DNA from: Streptomyces sp. Edi4 | GTDB lineage: Bacteria > Actinomycetota > Actinomycetes > Streptomycetales > Streptomycetaceae | DNA length: 64,000 nucleotides | Direction: 5' to 3' | Assembly (NCBI RefSeq): GCF_040253615.1 | Contig: NZ_JBEJGY010000004.1 | Span: forward strand, 6,510,001-6,574,000 | Shown: positions 31,720 through 41,466 of the stretch, piece after piece | Layout of the letters: each line of letters begins with the position of its first letter | Position numbering within the stretch: the stretch's first letter is position 1 | Made by a program: the position numbers and the translations under genes | Notes under the pieces: generated by a model | Seen by the model: the letters and a program-made list of their open reading frames with translations, nothing else | Told to the model about the DNA's origin: nothing | Database searches by the model: none

Positions 31720-32504
31720 GTCGCCGGCGACGGGGGAGGTACCGCGCCCAGGTGGGTCACTAACCAGGTGGGCACGCCCAGGAGGCGTACGAGACGGGCG
31801 GCTTCCGTGCGCAGCCGGGTGGAGACCGGCTCCTCCTCGGTGTCGGCGAGGGAGGCGAGCGCGGGCGCCGTGCCGATGAGGTATCCCAGCTCCTCGCGGA
31901 TCCGCAGGGACTCGGTGAAACCCTGCCGGGCCTGCGCCAACTCCCCCTCGCGCAGGGCGAGTCCGGCCAGATGGCGCCAGGTGAAGGAGAGCAGCAGCAA
32001 GTCGCCGTGGGCGGCGGCGCCCTCGTGGGCGCGGCGGTAGGCGGCGCGGGCGGCCTGCGGCGCGTCGGCCACGTTCTCCGCGAACAGCCCGCGCCGGAAG
32101 TCGAGCAGGGGCCGGCCGGAGCCCTCGGGCGCGGTCAGCGCCGCCGCCCGGCCGAACGCCGAGCGCGCCTCGTCTGCCCGGTCGCGCACCCCGAACAGGG
32201 TTGAGGCGTACGCGAGATAGCCGCGTTCGCAGGCGGCGGCGCCGCGCTCCTCGTCGCTGCGGGCGACGGCCTCGGCGCCGCGCAGCGCCTCGTCGGCCTC
32301 CGCCCAGCCCGACTCGGTGTACACACACCGCTCGGTCAGCAGGGCGGTGCGCTGGAGCGCGCCCGCCGGGGCCGTGGCGTGGGGTTCGAGCAGCGCGGCC
32401 GCGTCCGTCCAGCAGCCGCGCGAGCGCAGCCGCCACACCGCGGTCTGGAGCGGATCCCCGTCATGAGCAGTCGTTCCGGAACCAGACATGGCGGTGTGCG
32501 CCAC
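31716..32504 (-). CDS. TPR-like helical repeat protein, function unknown
   Basis: 262 aa, alanine-rich, with degenerate tetratricopeptide-like helices (RTALLTERCVYTESGWAEAD, ERGAAACERGYLAYAS, AARAAYRRAHEGAAAHGDLL). GTG 32504 is preferred to ATG 32489 because a GGGGAGGG site lies 5 nt upstream of the GTG. There is no DNA-binding domain, signal peptide or membrane helix. It resembles the C-terminal repeat region of large LuxR/ATPase regulators, but stands alone. Confidence 0.7.
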   Translation of the reverse strand: MAHTAMSGSGTTAHDGDPLQTAVWRLRSRGCWTDAAALLEPHATAPAGALQRTALLTERCVYTESGWAEADEALRGAEAVARSDEERGAAACERGYLAYASTLFGVRDRADEARSAFGRAAALTAPEGSGRPLLDFRRGLFAENVADAPQAARAAYRRAHEGAAAHGDLLLLSFTWRHLAGLALREGELAQARQGFTESLRIREELGYLIGTAPALASLADTEEEPVSTRLRTEAARLVRLLGVPTWLVTHLGAVPPPSPAT

Positions 32505-32631
32505 GTTGCCCTCCCCGAGCGCGCCATCGAGCCGATGAGTCGATGCCGCATCTCAGCATGGAATGGCGCGCCGGGCCAAGGGGGGTGCGTGAATGAGTTC
32601 ACAAACTTCCGGGAGTGGCCGGAGCCGACCG

Positions 32632-34302
32632 TCAGCTCATCCGCAACGCCAGGAAGAAGTCCAGCTTGTCCTCCAGACGCGACAGGTCACGGGCCGTCAA
32701 CTGCTCGATCCTGCCCACCCGGTAGCGCAACGTGTTGACGTGCAGATGCAGCCGCGTCGCACACCGCGTCCACGACCCGTCGCAGTCCAGGAAGGCCTCC
32801 AGGGTCGGGATCAGCTCGGCGCGGTGGCGCCGGTCGTAGTCGCGCAGCGGGTCGAGCAGGCGCGCGGTGAAGGCGCGCCGCACGTCGTCCGGCACGAACG
32901 GCAGCAGCAGCACGTGCGAGGCCAGCTCGTGGTGGCCGGCCGCGCACACCCGGCCCGGGCGGGCCGCGGCGACCCGGCGCGCGTGCCGGGCCTCCTCCAG
33001 GGCGCCGCGCAGCCCCTCGGCGGAGTGCACGGCGGCGCTGACGCCCAGGGTCAGGCGGCCGTCGTCGGCGAGGCCCGCGGCGAGCGGCGCGCGCACCGCG
33101 TTCAGCAGCGCGTCGGCGTGCAGGCCGCCCTCGGCGCTCTCGCCGGTGACCGGCGGCAGCGGGACGAGCGCGATCGCCTCGTCACCCGCGTGGGCCACGG
33201 CGATCCGGTCAAGGGACTCGGGTCCCACGACGGCGGGGTCGACCAGGATCTCCTCGAGGAGCGACTGGGCGACCGGGCCGCCGGCGATCTCCGCGCCTGC
33301 TTCGCGCTCCCAGTCCACCCGGGCCACCACGACCTGCCAGTGCGGGGCCGAGCCGAGGCCGGGCAGCAGCACGGGGGCCGCGACCCGCAGCCGGGCGGCG
33401 ATCTCGGCCGGCGCGGCGCCGGTCTGCACCAGCTCAAGGACCTCCTGGGCCAGGCGGCGGCGGACCGCGCGCGCCGCGTCGCGCCGGTCGCGCTCGACGG
33501 CGATCAGCTGGGTGACGCCCTGGAGGAGGTCGAGCCGGGCGGCCGGCCAGTCGCTCGCGTCGGCCTCGACGGCGAGCAGCCAGTCCGAAAGCACGCTCTC
33601 GCGCACGTCCCGGGAGGCGGGGGCGGGTCCCCGGGCGTTGTTGCGGATCGGGAAGAGCGAGTAGGTCACCCCGTCGATGGCGGCCCGGTGCGGGCCCCGG
33701 CGGCCGGTACGGGTGGCGCCCAGGTGCTCCGCGGCCAGCGCGGCGCCGAGCGCGGGGGCCAGCGGGTCGCCGACGCCCGCGATCTGGCGGCCGGTGGGAG
33801 AAAGCACCCAGGCCCGCAGATCGAGGTCGGAGCCGAGCAGATCGAGGACCACCTCGGGGCCGCCGCCTGCCGGACCCGAGGTCATCAGCCTGCGGTGGCG
33901 GTCCACCACAGCCGCCAGGTCGCCGGCGCGCTCGCCGGAGACCTGGCGTACGACGTGCTCGGTGATGGTTGCGAACGCGACCGACTCATGGACCGCGAAG
34001 AGCGGCAGCCGATGGCGAGAACAAGCCAACACAAGATCATCGGGAATGGCTCCGAGTTCGGCCTCGCCGGCCGCGAGGCCCGCCACGCCCGCGCCCGCGA
34101 GGATGCGTACGAATGGCTCGGAATCTTCGGCGTCGCGTCGCCAGGCGAGACCGGTCAGAACCAGCTCACCGCCCGTCAGGTAGCGACTGGGATCCCGCAG
34201 GTCCGTGGTCATGACCCCCCGCACCGTGCGGTCCAGCTCGTCCTCGCCGCCGAGCAGCCGCAGCCCCAGCGCGTCGGTTTCCAGAAGTGCGCGCAGCCGC
34301 AT
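32632..34302 (-). CDS. pucR: PucR-family transcriptional regulator
   Basis: 556-aa regulator. The N-terminal PucR ligand domain begins MRLRALLETDALGLRLLGG and includes GVMTTDLRDPSRYLTGGELVLTG; a GGDEF-like middle region and a C-terminal HTH_30 domain (TRLHLHVNTLRYRVGRIEQL) complete it. The start at 34302 matches the typical N-terminus; ATG 34416 would add 38 atypical residues. It is divergent from the xanthine dehydrogenase operon, and PucR proteins control purine catabolism, so it is the likely regulator of that operon. Confidence 0.9.
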   Translation of the reverse strand: MRLRALLETDALGLRLLGGEDELDRTVRGVMTTDLRDPSRYLTGGELVLTGLAWRRDAEDSEPFVRILAGAGVAGLAAGEAELGAIPDDLVLACSRHRLPLFAVHESVAFATITEHVVRQVSGERAGDLAAVVDRHRRLMTSGPAGGGPEVVLDLLGSDLDLRAWVLSPTGRQIAGVGDPLAPALGAALAAEHLGATRTGRRGPHRAAIDGVTYSLFPIRNNARGPAPASRDVRESVLSDWLLAVEADASDWPAARLDLLQGVTQLIAVERDRRDAARAVRRRLAQEVLELVQTGAAPAEIAARLRVAAPVLLPGLGSAPHWQVVVARVDWEREAGAEIAGGPVAQSLLEEILVDPAVVGPESLDRIAVAHAGDEAIALVPLPPVTGESAEGGLHADALLNAVRAPLAAGLADDGRLTLGVSAAVHSAEGLRGALEEARHARRVAAARPGRVCAAGHHELASHVLLLPFVPDDVRRAFTARLLDPLRDYDRRHRAELIPTLEAFLDCDGSWTRCATRLHLHVNTLRYRVGRIEQLTARDLSRLEDKLDFFLALRMS

Positions 34303-34562
34303 CGCGTGTCGCCGCCGATCTGTCTTGATGTTGCCGTTGGAAAGCGGTGAGGTAACGGAACACCGCCTTTCATACGAATCTACAAGACGTGGGTGGAGAC
34401 CAGCCAACTCCTTCATGGTTTCAGTGACTGCACCCCGGCGCCGCACGGCTTGTGTACTGAGGCCACACCGCGTTAACAGCACATGAACGACTGAGATGTC
34501 GAGGGCCTGCCGTCACCGGGACCCGCGCGAATGACCCCGATTTGAGAAGAAGAGAGCCACTC
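34303..34562. promoter_or_regulatory. Divergent control region between pucR and the xdh operon
   Basis: 260-bp spacer, AT-richer than its surroundings in parts. TAGATT on the minus strand near 34375 is a fair -10 for pucR, and TTGTGT-17-TTAACA near 34449 is a weak promoter for the xdh genes. No clear PucR operator was identified. Confidence 0.4.
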
Positions 34563-35456
34563 ATGGACTTCCTTCGCCCCGCCAGCTGGGAGGAGGCGCT
34601 CGCCGCCAAGGCAGAGCACCCCACCGCTGTGCCCATTGCGGGTGGCACCGACGTGATGGTCGAGATCAACTTTGACCACCGCCGGCCCGAGTACCTCCTG
34701 GACCTGAACCGCATCGGTGAGCTGGCCCAGTGGGAGACCGGTGAGGAGAGTGTCCGGCTCGGCCCCTCCGTCCCGTACACGAAGATCATGGAGAACCTGC
34801 GGGCGGAGCTGCCGGGCCTCGCGCTCGCCTCGCACACGGTCGCCTCCCCGCAGATCCGCAACCGGGGCGGCGTCGGCGGCAACCTCGGCTGCGCCTCGCC
34901 GGCCGGTGACGCCCACCCCGCGCTGCTGTCCTCCGGCGCCGACGTCGAGGTCGAGTCGCAGGCGCGCGGCGTCCGGCTCATCCCCATCGACGAGTTCTAC
35001 AAGGGCGTCAAGCGCAACGCGCTGGAGGCGGACGAGCTGATCAAGGCCGTCCACATCCCCAGGGCGGACGGCCCCCAGCAGTTCTCCAAGGTCGGCACCC
35101 GCAACGCCATGGTCATCGCCGTCTGCGCCTTCGGGCTCGCGCTGCACCCCGAGACGCGCACGGTCCGCACCGGCATCGGCTCGGCCGCCCCGACCCCCAT
35201 TCGGGCGAAGGCGGCCGAGGAATTCCTGAACGCGGCGCTCGAAGAGGGCGGGTTCTGGGAGAGCGGAAAGATCATCACCCCCTCGATCGCCAAGCAGTTC
35301 GCCCAGCTCGCCTCGGGCGCCTGCAACCCGATCGACGACGTCCGGGGGACGGCGAACTACCGCCGTCACGCCGTCGGCGTCATGGCCCGTCGCACGCTGA
35401 CGTGGACCTGGGAGTCGTACCGCGGCAACGGCCGCACCCTTGAAGGAGCTGCATAA
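34563..35456 (+). CDS. xdhB: Xanthine dehydrogenase FAD-binding subunit
   Basis: 297-aa medium subunit. FAD-binding motifs are PIAGGTDVMVEINF (about residues 24-37) and the second loop ASPQIRNRGGVGGNLGCASPAGD, with the CO_deh_flav_C domain at the C-terminus. It passes electrons from the [2Fe-2S] subunit to NAD+. First gene of the operon; the next start follows its stop by 2 nt. The family (CoxM/XdhB) includes other molybdo-hydroxylases; the pucR, purine permease and XdhC neighbours argue for xanthine/hypoxanthine. Confidence 0.9.
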   Translation: MDFLRPASWEEALAAKAEHPTAVPIAGGTDVMVEINFDHRRPEYLLDLNRIGELAQWETGEESVRLGPSVPYTKIMENLRAELPGLALASHTVASPQIRNRGGVGGNLGCASPAGDAHPALLSSGADVEVESQARGVRLIPIDEFYKGVKRNALEADELIKAVHIPRADGPQQFSKVGTRNAMVIAVCAFGLALHPETRTVRTGIGSAAPTPIRAKAAEEFLNAALEEGGFWESGKIITPSIAKQFAQLASGACNPIDDVRGTANYRRHAVGVMARRTLTWTWESYRGNGRTLEGAA

Positions 35457-35458
35457 CC

Positions 35459-36052
35459 ATGCGCGTCAATTTCACGGTCAATGGCCGTAAGCAGGAGGCC
35501 GACGACGTGTGGGAGGGCGAGAGCCTTCTGTACGTCCTGCGCGAGCGCATGGGGCTTCCCGGTTCGAAGAACGCCTGCGAGCAGGGCGAGTGCGGCTCCT
35601 GCACGGTGCGCCTCGACGGCGTGCCGGTGTGTTCCTGTCTGGTCGCGGCCGGTCAGGTCGAGGGCCGCGAGGTCGTCACCGTGGAGGGCCTGGCCGACTA
35701 CGCCGCCCACCGCACCGACGCCCACCCCGGCGGCGGCTGCGCCTCCGGCGCCTGCGGCACCTCCATCGACGCCGCCAAGCAGTGGCAGGCCAGGCCCCAG
35801 GACGGCCGGACCGGAGAGGCGGGCACGCTCTCCCCGATCCAGCAGGCCTTCATCGACGCCGGCGCCGTGCAGTGCGGTTTCTGCACCCCCGGTCTCCTGG
35901 TGGCCGCCGACGAGCTCCTGGAGCGCAACGCCGAGCCGTCCGACGCGGACATCCGCGAAGCGCTCTCGGGCAACCTGTGCCGCTGCACCGGTTACGAGAA
36001 GATCCTGGACGCGGTCCGTCTGGCCGCGGTCCGTCAGGGAGAGGCGGTCTGA
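35459..36052 (+). CDS. Xanthine dehydrogenase [2Fe-2S] subunit
   Basis: 197-aa small subunit with a plant-ferredoxin cluster (Cys40, Cys45, Cys48, Cys60) and a second helical cluster (Cys139, Cys142 in QCGFC and NLCRC later). Between the domains there is an insertion of about 35 residues (about 85-122) containing an extra pair, Cys94 and Cys99 (CASGAC), not found in the short CoxS/XdhC type proteins I recall. ATG follows an AAGGAG site at 10 nt. It shuttles electrons from the molybdenum subunit to FAD. Confidence 0.9.
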   Translation: MRVNFTVNGRKQEADDVWEGESLLYVLRERMGLPGSKNACEQGECGSCTVRLDGVPVCSCLVAAGQVEGREVVTVEGLADYAAHRTDAHPGGGCASGACGTSIDAAKQWQARPQDGRTGEAGTLSPIQQAFIDAGAVQCGFCTPGLLVAADELLERNAEPSDADIREALSGNLCRCTGYEKILDAVRLAAVRQGEAV

Positions 36053-36054
36053 TC

Positions 36055-38445
36055 ATGGCTGGTACCACCACGGGCATCCCGAGGAACGTCACCCAGGGCG
36101 CGACCAAGGGCGGCATCGGCGAATCCACGCTGCGCCCCGACGGCACGCTGAAGGTCACCGGCGAGTTCGCCTACTCCTCGGACATGTGGCACGAGGACAT
36201 GCTGTGGGGGCAGGCCCTGCGGTCCACCGTCGCGCACGCCGAGATCGTGTCCATCGACACCTCCGAGGCGCTGGCGATGGACGGCGTGTACGCCGTCCTG
36301 ACCCACGAGGACCTGCCGGCCGCCAAGAACTACGGCATGGAGTTCCAGGACACCCCCGTCCTCGCCTACGGCAAGGTGCGCCACCACGGCGAGCCGGTGG
36401 CCCTCGTGGCCGCCGACCACCCGGAGACCGCGCGCCGCGCCGCCGCCAAGATCAAAATCGAGTACCGCGAGCTGCCGCTCATCACCGACGAGGCCTCGGC
36501 GACCGCCCCGGACGCGATCCTGGTCCACGAGAACCGCAACGACCACCACGCGGGCCACGTCCCGCACCCCAACATCGTCCACCGCCAGCCGATCATCCGC
36601 GGCAACGCCGCCGAGGCGGCCAGGCGCGCCGACGTCATCGTCAAGGGCGAGTACACCTTCGGCATGCAGGACCAGGCGTTCCTCGGCCCCGAGTCCGGCC
36701 TCGCGGTGCCCGCAGAGGACGGCGGCATCGACCTGTACGTCGCCACCCAGTGGCTGCACTCCGACCTCAAGCAGATCGCCCCCTGCCTCGGCCTGCCCGA
36801 GGAGAAGGTGCGCATGACGATGGCCGGCGTCGGCGGCGCGTTCGGCGGCCGCGAGGACATCTCGATGCAGATCCTCGCCTCGGTGCTCGCCCTGCGCACC
36901 AACAAGCCGGTCAAGATGGTCTACAACCGGTACGAGTCCTTCTTCGGCCACGTCCACCGCCACCCCGCGAAGCTCTACTACGAGCACGGGGCCACCAAGG
37001 ACGGCAAGATCACGCACATGAAGTGCAAGATCGTGCTCGACGGCGGCGCCTACGCCTCGTCCACGGCCTCGGTCGTCGGCAACGCCTCGTCCCTCTCGGT
37101 CGGCCCCTACGTCATCAATGACGTGGACATCGAGGCGATCGGCCTCTACAGCAACAACCCGCCCTGCGGCGCCATGCGCGGCTTCGGCGCGGTCCAGGCC
37201 TGTTTCGCCTACGAGGCCCAGATGGACAAGCTCGCGGCGGAGCTGGGCATGGACCCGGTGGAGTTCCGCCAGCTCAACGCCATGGAGCAGGGCACCATCA
37301 TGCCGACGGGCCAGCGGGTCGACTCGCCCGCCCCCGTCGCCGAACTGCTGCGCCGCGTCAAGGCCCGTCCGATGCCGCCCGAGCAGCAGTGGCTCGCGGC
37401 CGGCGAGCAGGCCGACGTCCGCGCGCTGCCCGGCGGTCTGTCCAACACCACGCACGGCGAGGGTGTCGTACGCGGCGTCGGCTACGCGGTCGGCATCAAG
37501 AACGTCGGCTTCTCCGAGGGCTTCGACGACTACTCGACCGCCAGGATCCGCATGGAGGTCATCAACGGCGAGGCCGTCGCGACCGTCCACACCGCCATGG
37601 CGGAGGTCGGCCAGGGCGGCGTCACCATCCACGCCCAGATCGCCCGGACCGAGCTCGGCGTCACGCAGGTCACCATCCACCCCGCCAACACCCAGGTGGG
37701 ATCGGCCGGTTCGACCTCCGCGGGCCGCCAGACGTACATGACCGGCGGCGCCATCAAGAACTCCTGCGAGATCGTCCGCGAGAAGGTCCTGGAGATCGGC
37801 CGGCGCAAGTTCGGCTCCTACCACCCGGCGTGGGCCAACGCCGAACTCCTGCTGGAGGGCGGCAAGGTTGTCACCGACGGCGGCGAAGTCCTCACCACCC
37901 TCGTGGAGGTCCTCGAGGACGAGGTCGTGGAGGTGGAGGAGGAGTGGCGCCACCGCCCCACCGAGGCCTTCGACCTCGTCACCGGCCAGGGCAACGGCCA
38001 TGTGCAGTACGCCTTCGCCGCGCACCGCGCGGTGGTGGAGGTCGACACGGAGCTCGGTCTGGTCAAGGTGGTCGAGCTGGCCTGCGCCCAGGACGTCGGC
38101 AAGGCGGTCAACCCGCTCTCCGTGGTCGGCCAGATCCAGGGCGGCACCACCCAGGGCCTGGGCGTCGCGGTGATGGAAGAGATCATCGTCGACCCGAAGA
38201 CCGCGAAGGTGCGCAACCCCTCCTTCACGGACTACCTGCTCCCCACCATCCTCGACACGCCGACCATCCCGGTCGACTACCTCGAACTCGCCGACCCGAA
38301 CGCGCCGTACGGCGTGCGCGGCATCGGTGAGGCGCCGACCCTCTCGTCCACCCCGGCCGTCCTCGCGGCGATCCGGAACGCGACGGGCCTTGAGCTCACC
38401 AAGACCCCGGTCCGCCCCGAGCACCTGACGGGCACCGGAGCCTGA
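36055..38445 (+). CDS. Xanthine dehydrogenase molybdopterin-binding subunit
   Basis: 796-aa large subunit, starting 2 nt after the [2Fe-2S] gene. The molybdopterin contacts include GGAFGGRED, the PCGAMRGFGAVQ loop and the TQWLHSDLKQ segment; the catalytic glutamate is in GVRGIGEAP near the C-terminus. FGMQDQAFLGPESG lies in the usual substrate-channel segment. It hydroxylates purines (xanthine or hypoxanthine to urate) as part of an alpha-beta-gamma enzyme with the two preceding genes. Start MAGTTTG was chosen at the ATG that follows the operon's spacing. Confidence 0.92.
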   Translation: MAGTTTGIPRNVTQGATKGGIGESTLRPDGTLKVTGEFAYSSDMWHEDMLWGQALRSTVAHAEIVSIDTSEALAMDGVYAVLTHEDLPAAKNYGMEFQDTPVLAYGKVRHHGEPVALVAADHPETARRAAAKIKIEYRELPLITDEASATAPDAILVHENRNDHHAGHVPHPNIVHRQPIIRGNAAEAARRADVIVKGEYTFGMQDQAFLGPESGLAVPAEDGGIDLYVATQWLHSDLKQIAPCLGLPEEKVRMTMAGVGGAFGGREDISMQILASVLALRTNKPVKMVYNRYESFFGHVHRHPAKLYYEHGATKDGKITHMKCKIVLDGGAYASSTASVVGNASSLSVGPYVINDVDIEAIGLYSNNPPCGAMRGFGAVQACFAYEAQMDKLAAELGMDPVEFRQLNAMEQGTIMPTGQRVDSPAPVAELLRRVKARPMPPEQQWLAAGEQADVRALPGGLSNTTHGEGVVRGVGYAVGIKNVGFSEGFDDYSTARIRMEVINGEAVATVHTAMAEVGQGGVTIHAQIARTELGVTQVTIHPANTQVGSAGSTSAGRQTYMTGGAIKNSCEIVREKVLEIGRRKFGSYHPAWANAELLLEGGKVVTDGGEVLTTLVEVLEDEVVEVEEEWRHRPTEAFDLVTGQGNGHVQYAFAAHRAVVEVDTELGLVKVVELACAQDVGKAVNPLSVVGQIQGGTTQGLGVAVMEEIIVDPKTAKVRNPSFTDYLLPTILDTPTIPVDYLELADPNAPYGVRGIGEAPTLSSTPAVLAAIRNATGLELTKTPVRPEHLTGTGA

Positions 38446-38454
38446 CCCCCTGGG

Positions 38455-38509
38455 GGAGCGGGTGGAAGAGATGTCCTCCCCGGGGGCCTCACATCCCCCG
38501 GCCCGCTCC
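38455..38509 (+). terminator. Branched hairpin after the xdh operon
   Basis: Outer arms GGAGCGGG and CCCGCTCC (8 bp) enclose an inner stem CGGGGG/CCCCCG. Begins 10 nt after the stop. Confidence 0.4.
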
Positions 38510-38770
38510 TCCGCACAAGCCCTCCGGGCGGTGCGTGCCTCCCAGGAACGTCACACTTCCGACGCCCGCACCGCCCGGAGTCACACCAGCAACACCCGTA
38601 GTCAGCTGCCCTGCGGTACCGACGCGGTACCCCGGCAGGAGCAGTCACCGTTCGTCTCGGGCCGTCCCCCGGGTCGTGCAGCCCACGCACCATCCCAAAT
38701 CCCGCAGCTTGTCTGACCTGAGGATTCAAGTCTTATGCGGGTGCCCCTGTGAACCTTGGGAGTAGGCACC
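38510..38770 (+). promoter_or_regulatory. Leader/promoter region of the purine permease gene
   Basis: Gene-free, with a CGGTACC direct repeat near 38617 and an AT-richer last 60 bp, where a promoter is likely, but no hexamer pair is convincing. No riboswitch was recognised. Confidence 0.3.
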
Positions 38771-40234
38771 ATGACCCAGCAGTCCCTGGAGCCGAAGACC
38801 ACCGCCGAGGACGCGGGCTCCGGCTCCCGTCCGCCCGCCGGCAGGTCCTGGCTCGACCGGTACTTCCACATATCCGACAGAGGATCGACGCTCGCGCAGG
38901 AAGTGCGCGGCGGCATCACCACCTTCATGGCGATGTGTTACATCCTCCTGCTCAACCCGCTGATCCTCTCGACGCCCGATGTCGACAAGCACACGCTGGG
39001 CCACGCGGGCCTGGTGACCGCCACCGCGCTCGCGGCCGCGGTCAGCACGCTGCTGATGGGCTTCATCGGCAAGGTCCCGCTCGCGCTCGCCGCGGGTCTG
39101 AACGTCTCCGCCGCCCTGACCACCCAGGTGGTCCCGAACATGACCTGGCCGCAGGCCATGGGCATGTGCGTCCTGTACGGCGCCGTCATCATGCTCCTGG
39201 TCGTCACCGGCCTCCGTGAGATGATCATGAACGCCATTCCGCTGGCGCTCAAGCACGCGATCACCATGGGCATCGGCATGTTCGTCGCCCTGCTGGGCCT
39301 GGTGAAGGCCGGATTCGTCGGCAAGGGCCCCGAACACGGTCCGCCGGTCACCCTCGGCGTGACCGGTCAGCTCGTGGGCTGGCCCGTCTTCTTCTTCGCG
39401 ATCACCCTGCTCCTGATCTTCGCGCTCCAGGCCCGCAAGGTGCCCGGCGCGATCCTGATCGGCATCGTCACGGGCAGCGTCCTGTCCTTCGTGGTCACCA
39501 AGGTCGGTGGCCTTACCGACGCGGACTGGGGCGGCACCGCCCCCGACCTCAAGGGCAGCGCGGTCTCCTCGCCCGACTTCGGACTCTTCGGCCACGTCGA
39601 GTTCGGCGGCTGGGGCTCCATCGGCGCCATCAGCGTCACGATGATCGTCTTCACCCTGGTGCTCGCCGGCTTCTTCGACGCGATGGCCACCATCATCGGC
39701 GTCGGCCAGGAGGCCAAGCTCGCCGACGAGCAGGGCCGCATGCCTGGCCTGTCCAAGGCGCTGTTCATCGACGGCGCGGGCGGTGCGATCGGCGGCGTCG
39801 CCGGCGCCTCCGGCCAGACCGTGTTCATCGAGTCCGCCTCCGGCGCCGGTGAGGGAGCCCGTACCGGCCTCTCCTCGGTCGTCACCGGCCTCTTCTTCGC
39901 GGCCTGCCTCTTCTTCACCCCGGTCACCCAGCTCGTTCCCGCCCAGGTCGCCTCCGCGGCCCTCGTGGTCATCGGCTCGATGATGATGAGCGCCGCCAAG
40001 CACGTGGACTGGAGCGACCGCTCGGTCTCCATCCCGGTGTTCCTCACCGTGGTCCTGATGCCCTTCACGTACAACATCACCGCCGGCGTCGGCGCGGGTG
40101 TCATCGCCTACACCGTGATCAAGGCGGCGCAGGGCAAGTGGCGGGAGATCGGCGGGTTCATGTGGGCCCTGACGGCCGTCTTCACCATCTACTTCGCCCT
40201 CCATCCCATCGAGAACTGGCTCGGCGTCAAGTAG
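38771..40234 (+). CDS. NCS2-family purine permease (AzgA/PbuG type)
   Basis: 487-aa transporter with 12-14 hydrophobic segments. The AzgA-type N-terminus (RYFHISDRGSTLAQEVRGGITTFMAMCYIL), the GLNVSAALTTQ loop and the conserved VGQEAKLADEQGRMPGLSKAL and GASGQTVFIESASGAGEGARTGLS stretches distinguish this from uracil/xanthine UapA-type permeases. The expected substrate is hypoxanthine/guanine/adenine taken up with protons, feeding the xanthine dehydrogenase encoded upstream. The XdhC-like factor follows after 47 nt, so the two are probably cotranscribed. Confidence 0.9.
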   Translation: MTQQSLEPKTTAEDAGSGSRPPAGRSWLDRYFHISDRGSTLAQEVRGGITTFMAMCYILLLNPLILSTPDVDKHTLGHAGLVTATALAAAVSTLLMGFIGKVPLALAAGLNVSAALTTQVVPNMTWPQAMGMCVLYGAVIMLLVVTGLREMIMNAIPLALKHAITMGIGMFVALLGLVKAGFVGKGPEHGPPVTLGVTGQLVGWPVFFFAITLLLIFALQARKVPGAILIGIVTGSVLSFVVTKVGGLTDADWGGTAPDLKGSAVSSPDFGLFGHVEFGGWGSIGAISVTMIVFTLVLAGFFDAMATIIGVGQEAKLADEQGRMPGLSKALFIDGAGGAIGGVAGASGQTVFIESASGAGEGARTGLSSVVTGLFFAACLFFTPVTQLVPAQVASAALVVIGSMMMSAAKHVDWSDRSVSIPVFLTVVLMPFTYNITAGVGAGVIAYTVIKAAQGKWREIGGFMWALTAVFTIYFALHPIENWLGVK

Positions 40235-40281
40235 CCCCCGCGCAGCTGACGCCCTCCATACGTCGCTTAAGGAGACCGAAC

Positions 40282-41433
40282 ATGCTGGACATCGCCGAAG
40301 AGCTCAACCGGTGGGTCGAGCAGGGACGCGAGTTCGCCGTGGCCACCGTGGTGGCCGTCGGCGGCAGCGCGCCCCGGCAGCCGGGCGCGGCCCTCGCCGT
40401 CGACAGCGAGGGCACGGCGATCGGCTCGGTCTCCGGCGGATGTGTGGAGGGCGCCGTCTACGAACTCTGCCAACAGGCGCTCGAAGACGGCGAGACCGTG
40501 CTCGAACGCTTCGGATACAGCGACGAGGACGCCTTCGCGGTCGGCCTGACCTGCGGCGGCGTCATCGACATCCTCATCACCCCGGTCCGCACGGACGCGC
40601 CAGGGCGCCCGGTGTTCGCGGCCGCGCTCGCCGCCGCCGCGCGGGGCGAGTCCGCCGCCGTCGCTCGCGTCACCGACGGGCCCGCCGAGCTCATGGGCCG
40701 CGCCCTGCTCGTCCGCCCGGACGGACGCTGCGAGGGCGCGCTCGGCGGACACCCCGAACTGGACCGCGCCGTCGCCGACGAGGCCGCCGCCCTCCTGGAC
40801 GCCGGCCGCACCGCCACGCTCTCGCTCGGCGCGGACGGCCGCCTGTGCGGACAGCCGCTCACCGTCTTGGTCGAATCGAGCGTCCCGGCCCCCCGGATGA
40901 TCGTCTTCGGCGCCATCGACTTCGCCGCCGCCCTGGTCAGGGTGGGCAAATTCCTCAACTACCACGTCACCGTCTGCGACGCCCGGCCCGTCTTCGCGAC
41001 GAAGGCCCGCTTCCCCGAGGCGGACGAGATCGTCGTGGAGTGGCCGCACGAATACCTCCAGCGCACGGACACCGACGCGCGCACCGTGCTGTGCGTCCTC
41101 ACGCACGACGCCAAGTTCGACATCCCGCTGCTTGAGAGCGCTCTGAGGATGCCGGTCGCCTACGTCGGCGCGATGGGCTCGCGCCGCACCCACCTGGACC
41201 GCAACAAGAGGCTGCGCGAGGTGGGCGTCACCGAGCTCGAACTCAACCGGCTGCGCTCCCCGATCGGCCTCGACCTCGGCGCCCGTACGCCCGAGGAGAC
41301 GGCCCTCTCCATCGCCGCGGAGATCGTCGCGAACCGGCGCGGCGGCACCGGAGCCGCACTGACCGGCGCCCACACCCCGATCCACCACGACGCCTCGAAC
41401 ACCCCGGACCGCCACATCGGATCGGTCGCCTGA
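40282..41433 (+). CDS. XdhC/CoxI-family molybdenum-enzyme maturation factor
   Basis: 383-aa protein with the XdhC N-terminal domain (FAVATVVAVGGSAPRQPGA, then GSVSGGCVEGAVYE and LTCGGVIDILI) and the Rossmann domain (RMIVFGAIDFAAALVRVGKFLNYHV; AYVGAMGSRRTHLDRNKRL; RSPIGLDLGARTPEETALSI). XdhC proteins bind molybdopterin cofactor, promote its sulfuration and insert it into xanthine dehydrogenase. An AAGGAG site lies 8 nt before the ATG. Downstream of the purine permease, it completes the cluster. Confidence 0.92.
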   Translation: MLDIAEELNRWVEQGREFAVATVVAVGGSAPRQPGAALAVDSEGTAIGSVSGGCVEGAVYELCQQALEDGETVLERFGYSDEDAFAVGLTCGGVIDILITPVRTDAPGRPVFAAALAAAARGESAAVARVTDGPAELMGRALLVRPDGRCEGALGGHPELDRAVADEAAALLDAGRTATLSLGADGRLCGQPLTVLVESSVPAPRMIVFGAIDFAAALVRVGKFLNYHVTVCDARPVFATKARFPEADEIVVEWPHEYLQRTDTDARTVLCVLTHDAKFDIPLLESALRMPVAYVGAMGSRRTHLDRNKRLREVGVTELELNRLRSPIGLDLGARTPEETALSIAAEIVANRRGGTGAALTGAHTPIHHDASNTPDRHIGSVA

Positions 41434-41466
41434 ACCGGGGCCCGCACGCACCCCGGGGTGACGGGG

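Noticed and set aside
38446..38770. Purine riboswitch before the purine permease gene
   Set aside because: No conserved purine-aptamer core could be found in the spacer.
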